Below, in pieces: positions 1 to 8,307 of a stretch of DNA of 38,229 nt; position 1 is the first letter of the stretch, and each line of letters opens with the position of its first letter. The stretch is from NCBI GenBank assembly GCA_002722515.1, contig PBMH01000045.1:1-38229 (forward strand). Direction: 5' to 3'. Both the position numbers and the translations under genes were made by a program. The notes beneath the pieces are model-generated. The model saw only the letters and a program-made list of their open reading frames with translations, made no database searches and was not told where the DNA came from. This stretch comes from Alphaproteobacteria bacterium (GTDB lineage Bacteria; Pseudomonadota; Alphaproteobacteria; UBA6615).

Positions 1-19
1 GGTGTTTGGAGTCAGATGG

Positions 20-643
20 TTAACGATATGTTGGGGTGCGTTGGAGGATTTCACGTATTGGTGCGAAGCTGCGCCGGTGATGAACGGTTACGCCTAGGGA
101 TTCGAGGCCCTGGCGGTGTTCGGGAGTGCCGTAGCCGGCGTTACGCTCCCAACCGTAGCCCGGATGCATATCGGCGGGTTCGGTCATCAGCCGGTCGCGG
201 GTTACCTTGGCTGCGATCGACGCGGCTGCGATCGCAAGGATTTTCGAATCCCCACCCACGACCGTCTCGCCGGGGCACGGGAGATACGGCATCCGGTTGC
301 CGTCGATCAGCGCATGGTCCGGCGTAATTGGTAGACCCCTGACGGCTCGGGTCATCGTTCGCAGGGTCGCGCCGAGTATATTGTGCGCATCGATCTCCAT
401 CGGTTCAGCCTGCGCTATGGCGATCCAAAGCATGCCGTGCTCCTGCTGTTCGCGGATGACATCGAAGCATTGCTGCCGCTTTATCTTACTGAGTGTCTTT
501 GAATCGCGGACTCCAGCCGCACGAAGGGCGGCAGTACTCTTTGGGGTCAAGATGACCGCCGCGGCGACCACCGGCCCGGCCCATGGTCCCCGGCCGGCTT
601 CGTCGACCCCGGCAATACGGTAACTTGAGTCTTCGTGGCGCAT
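20..643 (-). CDS. rnhB: Ribonuclease HII
   Basis: Translation has YRIAGVDEAGRGPWAGPVVAAAVIL and DGNRMP, typical of RNase HII. Start placed at the internal Met (MRHEDSS) rather than the longest-ORF start at 700, which avoids overlap with the next gene. Confidence 0.95.
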   Translation of the reverse strand: MRHEDSSYRIAGVDEAGRGPWAGPVVAAAVILTPKSTAALRAAGVRDSKTLSKIKRQQCFDVIREQQEHGMLWIAIAQAEPMEIDAHNILGATLRTMTRAVRGLPITPDHALIDGNRMPYLPCPGETVVGGDSKILAIAAASIAAKVTRDRLMTEPADMHPGYGWERNAGYGTPEHRQGLESLGVTVHHRRSFAPIREILQRTPTYR

Positions 644-651
644 GCGGATTT

Positions 652-1968
652 TCAGTCCGAAGCGCGCGCCTTTCGGCGCCCGGGCCGCTTCGCACCCCAT
701 AGCAGGGGCACGCGCACGCGCACGCGGGACACCTTGCGGATGGTTGTTCGGGTCCAGTCAACTTCGCGGCCAAAAGCAACCCGGAAAACATAGCGGATTG
801 AGGCACGCTGATACCGTGCGGCGCGGTGCAACCGGCGGATGGCGTTCATGTAGAGCGGCGAGATAATAAGTGACAAGGCTGTGACCGAGAGGATTATCCT
901 GAACTCATCGATAGAGATAATATTGCGTTGCAGGCCGACATTACCAAGCAGGAAGGAGAATTCGCCGACTTGGGCGAGGATCAGGGCGGTGAGTAGGGCT
1001 TGGCCCCATGGCAGGCGCAGTGCGGCGAAGATCGATAGGTTGATGGCGGTCTTACCGACGGTGACGATTAGAAGCATCAGAATGATGATTCCAAGGTTTT
1101 TCCAGATCAGCGACAGATCGATCAGCAGGCCGATTGACAGGAAGAACACCATCATTAGCACGCTCTGGATTGGCATCACCATTTCTAGCATGCCGACGCG
1201 CAGATTGCTGTTACCGATGGTGAGGCCGGCCAGGAATGCGCCATAGGCCGGCGAAAGCCCGAGCAGGCCGGAGATGGTCGCCGCTCCGAAGCAACAGACT
1301 AGACCAAGTAGTGGCGTCAGGTCCTTGTGTCCTTCGGTGGCGCCCAAGACTGGAATATTAAGGCGTTGGCGACGGCTAAGGAACAGGATCAGGCCGAGCA
1401 GAAGCCCGACCGACAGGACAACCCGTCCCGCTGCAAAAATGCTAAACGAGCCGACTGCCGCCACGTCGAGCAGAAGGATCATCGGCACCACAGCCAGATC
1501 TTGAGCGATCAGGATACCGACGGTAATGCGGCCGGTCCGAGTGCGCAGCTCGCCAATATCCTCCAGCATCTTGACGGCTACCGCCGTGCTCGACAGCGCT
1601 AGCACGAAGGCGAGCAGAACCACGGCGGCCATCGGCCAGGCCGGTCCGTGGCCAATGAGCCAAACGAGCCCCATTGCGCCTGCCGTCTGCAGCAGGACCG
1701 TTGTGACGGCGATCTTCCAGATTTGCCGGAACGCCCGCAGGCTCAGCTCCATGCCTAGGACGAAAAGAAGGAGTAGCATACCAAGCTCGGCAAGCAGACC
1801 TATACTCTCCTGATTCTCAACCAGCTCGAAGCCGGACGGACCGAGAACTAGTCCCGCGAGAATATATCCGACAACAGCAGGCTGCTTGAGGCGGGTCAGG
1901 AAGATGCCGCCGGAGAGGGCAACGAGCGCGACGACGGCAAGCGGTAACAATTCGTTATTCGAGAGCAT
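652..1968 (-). CDS. Monovalent cation:proton antiporter, CPA2 family (KefB/YbaL-like membrane domain, no RCK domain)
   Basis: About 12 hydrophobic segments; motifs QPAVVGYILAGLVLGPSG, ALSSTAVAVKMLED and GLSPAYGAFLAGLTIGNS. The ORF ends in a short basic tail with no TrkA-N domain. Confidence 0.85.
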   Translation of the reverse strand: MLSNNELLPLAVVALVALSGGIFLTRLKQPAVVGYILAGLVLGPSGFELVENQESIGLLAELGMLLLLFVLGMELSLRAFRQIWKIAVTTVLLQTAGAMGLVWLIGHGPAWPMAAVVLLAFVLALSSTAVAVKMLEDIGELRTRTGRITVGILIAQDLAVVPMILLLDVAAVGSFSIFAAGRVVLSVGLLLGLILFLSRRQRLNIPVLGATEGHKDLTPLLGLVCCFGAATISGLLGLSPAYGAFLAGLTIGNSNLRVGMLEMVMPIQSVLMMVFFLSIGLLIDLSLIWKNLGIIILMLLIVTVGKTAINLSIFAALRLPWGQALLTALILAQVGEFSFLLGNVGLQRNIISIDEFRIILSVTALSLIISPLYMNAIRRLHRAARYQRASIRYVFRVAFGREVDWTRTTIRKVSRVRVRVPLLWGAKRPGRRKARASD

Positions 1969-2059
1969 CTTGCAGGCAAGCTAGCACACAGCAGCGATGC
2001 TTTTGCGGAATTTGATCGGCGTTCCTAGTCAGATTTGTGTATCGGCGTGCTCAGATTCT

Positions 2060-3097
2060 TCAGTTGGTAAGACTGTTGGGCGCTAGCCAATCGCGGCGCG
2101 TTGCCGCAACAACGTTGGGTTCGAAGCATTGGGCAATATGGCCGTTTATGTGCCCCGCCATGCGTGTGTTTCGCATCGCGGTATGGTCTGCGCTGGACCA
2201 TTGGACCTTCCAGCGCACAAACCAGGTAATGGTGCGTAGCCAGGTTAGCCTGCGCATTGGCAGGAGCCACGGGCGGAGTTCATCCGCACGTTGGCGGCCG
2301 ACCAGATTCAGATATTGCTGGTAAAATCTCTTAACCTCCAACGAGGTGAGGTCACCTGTACAGTCGGGATCCCAGCCGGTCGATGTTAGCAGGGTAACGT
2401 GGGCAAGGTCGATCGGAACGGCCCCATAAAGCGCCTTCTCAAGGTCCACGAACCATGCCTTTCCTTGCGCGTCGATCAGGAAATTGCCGGGGTGTGCATC
2501 GGTGCATACAAGGCTTTGCGGGAAGTCTGGCTCGCCTCGGCCTGCAAATTCGCGCGCCCATTCGAGATCTTCAACGATGCTAGCTTCAGCCGCATCGGCG
2601 AGCCCGGCCCTTGGCAAGAAGATCGCTTGTTCCTCGATAACCAGAAGCGCGGCCCCGACAGGGTTACGGTGCACCTGCAATGGTTCGAGTTCATCGGCAG
2701 CTGGGATGGGGAGGGCGTGGATTGCAGCGAGGGCCTCAGCGATCGCGGGAAGGTCGTCAGGTAGTGCAGGTGGGCGACCTTCGACCCCGTCGACTAGCAA
2801 GGCCCCGCGCGGGAATGCATCGCTTGGGTCGATAACAGCCCGGCATTTGGGAACATGTCCGCTTGCCGCAGCACGGTCAAACGCGGCGGCCTGATAGATG
2901 AGTGCATCCGCCGCGTTTAGGCCCCACTGGTTCATGCGCGGAATGCGCAGAACGAGACCGCTGTCCCCGACCCTCCAGTGATCGTGAGAAATGCCCTTAG
3001 TTGATAAGACGCTCAGCATATCCCCGCGAAGACCTGGGACATGACCGGATTGCCGCAGGATTTGCGCGATCTTATCGGGATCGAGTTCGTTCGCCAC
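2060..3097 (-). CDS. Aminoglycoside phosphotransferase/choline kinase-like family protein
   Basis: VCTDAHPGNFLIDAQGKAWFVDLEKALYGAVPIDLAH matches the kinase HxDxxxxN and D motifs in degenerate form. Likely GTG start at 3097 (VANELDPDK), just after the moaB stop. Confidence 0.75.
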   Translation of the reverse strand: MANELDPDKIAQILRQSGHVPGLRGDMLSVLSTKGISHDHWRVGDSGLVLRIPRMNQWGLNAADALIYQAAAFDRAAASGHVPKCRAVIDPSDAFPRGALLVDGVEGRPPALPDDLPAIAEALAAIHALPIPAADELEPLQVHRNPVGAALLVIEEQAIFLPRAGLADAAEASIVEDLEWAREFAGRGEPDFPQSLVCTDAHPGNFLIDAQGKAWFVDLEKALYGAVPIDLAHVTLLTSTGWDPDCTGDLTSLEVKRFYQQYLNLVGRQRADELRPWLLPMRRLTWLRTITWFVRWKVQWSSADHTAMRNTRMAGHINGHIAQCFEPNVVAATRRDWLAPNSLTN

Positions 3098-3101
3098 CGG
3101 G

Positions 3102-3650
3102 TCAGAGTGCCTCGCGGCCTTCGTGTTCACGCAGGCGTGGAAGGAGTTCGGCAAAATTACAGGGTTTGTAGCGAATGTCGAGCTGGTCCTTGATGATCTC
3201 GTCCCAAGCGTCTCGGCATGCCCCGGGAGAGCCCGGCAGCACGAAGATATAGGTGCCCGTGAGCACGCCCGCATCGGCACGCGACTGAATGGTCGAAGTT
3301 CCGATCTTCTGAAAGCTAATCCAACGGAATAGCTCGCCGAACCCGTCGATTCGTTTCTCAATCACATCGCTGAGCGCTTCGGGTGTTACATCTCGACCTG
3401 TAACCCCGGTTCCCCCGGTCGCGATGATCACCTCAATCTGCGGGTCGGAAGCCCATGAACGAAACTTGTTGGCGATGGCGGCCCGCTCGTCGTGGACGAT
3501 GTCGCGTGCGGCCAAGATGTGACCGCTGTCACGCAGGCGTTCGGACAGTGTGTCCCCCGAACGGTCGTCGTCCAAGCTCCGCGTGTCGGAAATAGTCAGA
3601 ACGGCGATGCGAATGGGCTTGAAGCCCGGATTGGGGTCAGTTTCCGGCAT
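3102..3650 (-). CDS. moaB: Molybdenum cofactor biosynthesis protein B
   Basis: IAVLTISDTRSLDDDRSGDTL, IIATGGTGVTGRDVTPEAL and VLPGSPGACRDAWDEIIKDQLD are MoaB/MogA hallmarks. Start placed at MPETDPNPG. Confidence 0.93.
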   Translation of the reverse strand: MPETDPNPGFKPIRIAVLTISDTRSLDDDRSGDTLSERLRDSGHILAARDIVHDERAAIANKFRSWASDPQIEVIIATGGTGVTGRDVTPEALSDVIEKRIDGFGELFRWISFQKIGTSTIQSRADAGVLTGTYIFVLPGSPGACRDAWDEIIKDQLDIRYKPCNFAELLPRLREHEGREAL

Positions 3651-5433
3651 TTGAATCCTGTTCTTGATAGCGTGGCCAGAGACCAACGACGATGTCATCC
3701 AGAGAGGGAGAATCCTGCCCCAGCTGGTCGCGGTATATCCAGAGATTGGTAAGTATGCGCTCTACGAATGCTCGTGTCTCGCGCGAGGGGAGGCTTTCGA
3801 TGAACAGCAATGGGTCGTTGCTATGAGAGATACTGCGTTCCCATTTCCGTAGATTTCCTGGCCCTGCATTGTAGGCGGCAGCTGTGCGGAATAGGTCCCG
3901 CGGAATGTTCTGCTCGGACATAAGCAGCTTGATGTATTGCTGGCCTAGCGTGAGATTGAGCTCCGGGTCAAACAGCTTGTGTTTGCCCTGCCCGCCCAGT
4001 GCGCGTTCGCGTGCGACGAAGCTGGCCGTGCGCGGCATTAACTGCATAAGTCCGCGTGCGCCGGCATGGCTTTGCGCCCGGCGATTGAATGCTGATTCCT
4101 GGCGCACGAAGGCGAACACGAGCGCCTGGTCGACCGCGTATCCGTTGGCAGGTTGCCAGTTCGGAAGTGGATAGGCCGCGGCGAGCTTCGTGTGCGGTGC
4201 GGCGAATCCGGATAGTTTAAGGGAAACTGCGGGTAGGCTGGCGTTGGCTGCAAGAGAGAGAACGTCGGGCAGCAGGGATGGGCTGGCGGCTGCTAGGTTG
4301 AGAAGTTCGAGTTCAGCTTCGTGCATTCGACCAACCTGCAGGAGTGAGATGGCTCGAGCGCCGATCCGCGTGTCCGAGATGTTACGATAGTCGCTGAATT
4401 TGAGGCTCGGTTTCTTCCAGCTGAAGTTAGCCGTGGCTCCAAGCATGCGGCGCGACAGCAACCCGTAGAAGTGGCGCTCATGGGCAGCGCCAATTTCCAA
4501 CAATGCAGTTACCCGGTCGGGATGTCCGTTTGCGATAGCAGCTCGCGCGGCCCAAAAACCTCCAGCCGCCACTAAGGAGTCCGCCGCCCGCTGCGATTGT
4601 GCGAGCGCACTGAAAAGGGTCTCTGCATCCTCGGTATTGCCCAGCCGCCAGGCCGCAAGTCCTCCCCACCAATAGGCGAGGGGGGCTGACCCGGGTGCGA
4701 CGACGTCCGCTGCCCAAGCGGCCTCAAGGGCTTCGATATCTTTTTTGGCCCTGTAGTAGCCGCGTGCGATAGTTCGCCAACCTTCCGCTATCTGGACATT
4801 GTCCAGCAGCCGCTGGGTTTGGCGTTTTTGGAGGAGCTGCTTGGCACCGGTCGGCCAGCCACGGCCCACGCGTCTACGTATATTACTCTGCGCTTGGCGC
4901 CCTGAGCTCGTGGCAGCGCGGGAGTAGAGCGGTCGTCCCTCCGAAGCCTTCCGCACTGTCTCGCCTCGTACGGGGAGCTTGTTAGTTACCGGTGCCCGGG
5001 CAGCGCGAGCACCTTTGGGCTGGCGGAGTACTGCTAGTCGATGTATTCGTCTCGCTTGGGGGTGGTCGGCGTGCGCTGCCATCCAATCACGTAGTTCGGT
5101 GAAGCGTGACCGATATTTCGTCGGATGCAGGTAACGCTGGGCCTCGACATGACCTATCAGATGACGATCATGAATGCGTGCAATAATAGCATCCGCAGCT
5201 TTCCATTCTCCGGTTTTCTGGAGTTTGAATACCCTTTGGTAACGTGCAACATCGGCCGATGACAGAATGCCTTCTACGGACCCAATCCCCGGGATAACCA
5301 AGGTGCTGGGTCCGATTAGCGCAGTCTCGATGGGCCTTGGCTTAGGCTGCTGCGCCGATGCGTTGCTGAGCGGTACGCCGAACAAGAGTAGAAATATGAC
5401 GATGGCCGGCGGTGTTACAAAGTGAAACTTCAC
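3637..5433 (-). CDS. Soluble lytic murein transglycosylase (Slt-type)
   Basis: N-terminal signal-like segment, superhelical middle region, and C-terminal SLT domain VFAFVRQESAFNRRAQSHAGARGLMQLMPRTA plus AAYNAGPGNLRKW. Overlaps the moaB start by a few bases. Confidence 0.93.
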   Translation of the reverse strand: MKFHFVTPPAIVIFLLLFGVPLSNASAQQPKPRPIETALIGPSTLVIPGIGSVEGILSSADVARYQRVFKLQKTGEWKAADAIIARIHDRHLIGHVEAQRYLHPTKYRSRFTELRDWMAAHADHPQARRIHRLAVLRQPKGARAARAPVTNKLPVRGETVRKASEGRPLYSRAATSSGRQAQSNIRRRVGRGWPTGAKQLLQKRQTQRLLDNVQIAEGWRTIARGYYRAKKDIEALEAAWAADVVAPGSAPLAYWWGGLAAWRLGNTEDAETLFSALAQSQRAADSLVAAGGFWAARAAIANGHPDRVTALLEIGAAHERHFYGLLSRRMLGATANFSWKKPSLKFSDYRNISDTRIGARAISLLQVGRMHEAELELLNLAAASPSLLPDVLSLAANASLPAVSLKLSGFAAPHTKLAAAYPLPNWQPANGYAVDQALVFAFVRQESAFNRRAQSHAGARGLMQLMPRTASFVARERALGGQGKHKLFDPELNLTLGQQYIKLLMSEQNIPRDLFRTAAAYNAGPGNLRKWERSISHSNDPLLFIESLPSRETRAFVERILTNLWIYRDQLGQDSPSLDDIVVGLWPRYQEQDSNAGN

Positions 5434-5521
5434 AGCGCTTCCGTCTCTGTTGAACGATTAAGTCTTCATACAACCCGTCAGGTTTGTTCGACAAGCTGCC
5501 GCGTCGGGACTTTGCAATCCG

Positions 5522-6388
5522 TTAATTTTCGTCGGCGATACTGAAATCCTCCAGTTTCTCGCGGATCGCGATTAGATCGAGCCACGCTGCGCGTTTCTGG
5601 GCCGGTTGGCGCAGGAGATAGGCCGGATGTAGGGTCGCCATCGCCGGAATTGGCGCGAGGTTAAGAATTTCTGTCGCGGGCGAATTATATTCATACCATT
5701 GGCCACGCAAGCGCGTGATTCCCTCGGTCCTGTTCAGCAGGGTCTTCGCGGATGTACCGCCGAGGAAGACCAAAAGCCGTGGTGCAACAAGTGCGATGTG
5801 GCGCTCGAGAAACGGCAGGCAGGCCGCAATCTCCGCCCCAGTGGGCTGTCGGTTTCCTGGCGGGCGCCAGGGCAGAATGTTGGTGATGTAAACGTTCGTG
5901 TCGCGTCCGAGGTCAAGGAAGCTGAGCATTGCGTCGAGCAGTTGGCCGCTGGCGCCGACGAATGGCACGCCCTCTTGGTCCTCGTCACGGCCCGGCGCAT
6001 CGCCAATCAACATGATGTCCGCATCCGGCATGCCGGCGCCGAACACAAGGTTCGTTGCAGTTGTTTTGAGCGTGCAACCATCGAAGCCAGCGAGTGCCGC
6101 CTGCAAGGTAGTTAGGTCGGGGCAAGCGTTGGCAAGCGTGCGGGCGGTATCGTTCACCTTATCGGCTGGCGCGAGATTGGGTCGTGTCATCTGTGTTGAT
6201 GGGCCCGGTGTGGAGAGAGCTACTGGTGCACCCGGCTCTTCTTGCGAGGACGCGCCGGTTGCGGGCTCTGGCGGTGGGTTTGCAAGCCTATCGATTGGTT
6301 CGTCAAGGATGGCCTCGTCTGCACCGGCCTCAATCTGCCAGCTCAGGGTTGCGGCGAGTTCTCGGCAGCTGTCTTGGGTGATTGTCAT
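5522..6388 (-). CDS. Uracil-DNA glycosylase, family 4-like
   Basis: GDAPGRDEDQEGVPFVGASGQLLD, NILPWRPPGNRQPT and TLHPAYLLRQP motifs. Start placed at MTITQDSC (6388) to clear the divergent ETF-QO promoter. Confidence 0.9.
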   Translation of the reverse strand: MTITQDSCRELAATLSWQIEAGADEAILDEPIDRLANPPPEPATGASSQEEPGAPVALSTPGPSTQMTRPNLAPADKVNDTARTLANACPDLTTLQAALAGFDGCTLKTTATNLVFGAGMPDADIMLIGDAPGRDEDQEGVPFVGASGQLLDAMLSFLDLGRDTNVYITNILPWRPPGNRQPTGAEIAACLPFLERHIALVAPRLLVFLGGTSAKTLLNRTEGITRLRGQWYEYNSPATEILNLAPIPAMATLHPAYLLRQPAQKRAAWLDLIAIREKLEDFSIADEN

Positions 6389-6535
6389 GTTTTCGCGCGC
6401 GCCGCATCCTGTGAACGCGGGATCAGGTTCGACCTCACGATTCGGTGGGTCGATCGGTTGCAATCGCGAGGTTGTGATTCGTGTTGGGTCATGTTTCCTT
6501 GAGTTTAAACCTATTGGGGATTGGAGAATCATAGC

Positions 6536-8200
6536 ATGAGCGAGCAGGGCACCGAACGGGAATCAATGTCCTACGATGTCGTGATTGTGGGCGCGGGGCC
6601 GTCGGGCCTCGCCGCGGCTATCCAACTCAAGCAGCGCGCTGTTGCGGCAGGGGAAGAAATCGGTGTGTGTGTGCTCGAAAAGGGATCGGAGGTTGGCGCA
6701 CATATCCTGTCGGGAGCTGTGCTTGAGACCCGCGCACTAAGTGAACTTATGCCCGACTGGCAGGAGCGCGGTGCGCCGATTAACACACCGGTTACAGAGG
6801 AGAAGTTTCTATTCCTGCGTGCGGGCGGTGCAACCTCGATCCCAATAGGCCTATTGCCGCCGGCGTTGAAGAATCACGGCAATTATATCATCTCGTTGGG
6901 CAACCTGTGTCGCTGGCTGGGGCAACAAGCTGAAGCGCTGGGCGTCGAAATCTATCCGGGATTTGCGGCGACTGAGGTCTTATTTGACGAAAGTGGTGCT
7001 GTGAAGGGTGTTGCGACCGGGGACATGGGGATGGGCGCGGACGGCAAGCCGACCGCCAATTATGCCCAAGGCATTGAACTACACGCGCGCTATACTTTCT
7101 TCGCCGAAGGTTGCCGGGGGCATCTGGGGCGCCAGCTGATGGACCATTTTGACCTTCGTGCGCAGGCTGATGCACAGACTTATGGCATCGGTATCAAGGA
7201 GTTGTGGGAGGTCGATCCGGACAAGCACCGGCCCGGGCTTGTGATGCACACGGCGGGCTGGCCCCTAGATAAATCCACTTATGGTGGCTCGTTCCTCTAT
7301 CATCTCGAAGGTAATCAGGTTGCGGTCGGTTTTGTGATTGGCCTCGACTACAAGAACCCCTACCTGTCGCCGTTTGACGAATTCCAGCGTTTCAAGACTC
7401 ATCCCGCGTTGCGCCGTGTCTTTGAGGGTGGTAAGCGCATTTCTTATGGTGCACGGGCCCTGAACGAGGGTGGTGTGCAATCGTTGCCTAAGATGGTCTT
7501 TCCCGGCGGGACGCTTATCGGTTGCGAGGCTGGGACCCTCAATGTACCGAAGATTAAGGGTACTCATACGGCAATGAAGTCGGGCATGATCGCGGCCGAC
7601 ACGGCATTTGCGGCGTTGACCACCGATGAACCAGTCACCGCAACTTTGTCGGGTTTTACCGAGACGTTCAAGGGATCTTGGGCATACAGGGAATTGGTTC
7701 GGGCGCGTAACTTCCGACCAAGCTTTAGGTTCGGCCTGATGATTGGGACAATCCTAGCGGGCCTGGACCAGGTCGTCTTGCGTGGTTGTGCGCCGTGGAC
7801 ATTCAGGCATGCGCACTCCGATCATGAGGCGCTCGAACCCAAGACTATGCACCAGCCAATAGACTATCCGAAGCCCGACGGAGAAATTAGCTTCGACAAG
7901 CTTTCCTCGGTGTTCATCTCGAATACCAACCATGAAGAAGATCAGCCGGTTCATCTGATTCTCAAGAATTCTGAAGTTCCAATCAAAGTAAACCTTGAAC
8001 AGTATGATGCGCCGGAGCAACGTTTCTGTCCGGCGTCAGTCTACGAGATTCTGCGCGACAATGACGGGGCAAATCCGCGCTTGCAGATCAATGCTCAGAA
8101 CTGTGTCCATTGCAAGACGTGCGACATTAAGGACCCAACCCAGAATATTGTCTGGGTGGCGCCCGAGGGTGGCGGTGGGCCGAACTATCCCAATATGTAG
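6536..8200 (+). CDS. Electron transfer flavoprotein-ubiquinone oxidoreductase
   Basis: N-terminal FAD motif VVIVGAGPSGLAAAIQL. C-terminal 4Fe-4S motif CPASVYE...NAQNCVHCKTCDIKDPTQNIVWVAPEGGGGPNYPNM. Confidence 0.97.
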   Translation: MSEQGTERESMSYDVVIVGAGPSGLAAAIQLKQRAVAAGEEIGVCVLEKGSEVGAHILSGAVLETRALSELMPDWQERGAPINTPVTEEKFLFLRAGGATSIPIGLLPPALKNHGNYIISLGNLCRWLGQQAEALGVEIYPGFAATEVLFDESGAVKGVATGDMGMGADGKPTANYAQGIELHARYTFFAEGCRGHLGRQLMDHFDLRAQADAQTYGIGIKELWEVDPDKHRPGLVMHTAGWPLDKSTYGGSFLYHLEGNQVAVGFVIGLDYKNPYLSPFDEFQRFKTHPALRRVFEGGKRISYGARALNEGGVQSLPKMVFPGGTLIGCEAGTLNVPKIKGTHTAMKSGMIAADTAFAALTTDEPVTATLSGFTETFKGSWAYRELVRARNFRPSFRFGLMIGTILAGLDQVVLRGCAPWTFRHAHSDHEALEPKTMHQPIDYPKPDGEISFDKLSSVFISNTNHEEDQPVHLILKNSEVPIKVNLEQYDAPEQRFCPASVYEILRDNDGANPRLQINAQNCVHCKTCDIKDPTQNIVWVAPEGGGGPNYPNM

Positions 8201-8247
8201 ATGACGGTTTCATTAAGGCATTTCGTAATGGGCTATCTGGCTCTTCT

Positions 8248-8268
8248 GGCGCGATTCGAGTTCGCGCC
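8248..8268. other. Intergenic inverted repeat GGCGCGA-TTCGAGT-TCGCGCC
   Basis: Perfect 7-bp arms with a 7-nt loop, between ETF-QO and the TPR gene. No T-tract, so not called a terminator. Confidence 0.6.
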
Positions 8269-8307
8269 GCGGCAGGCATAAATATTTTGGGGTGGTATGG
8301 ATACCTA

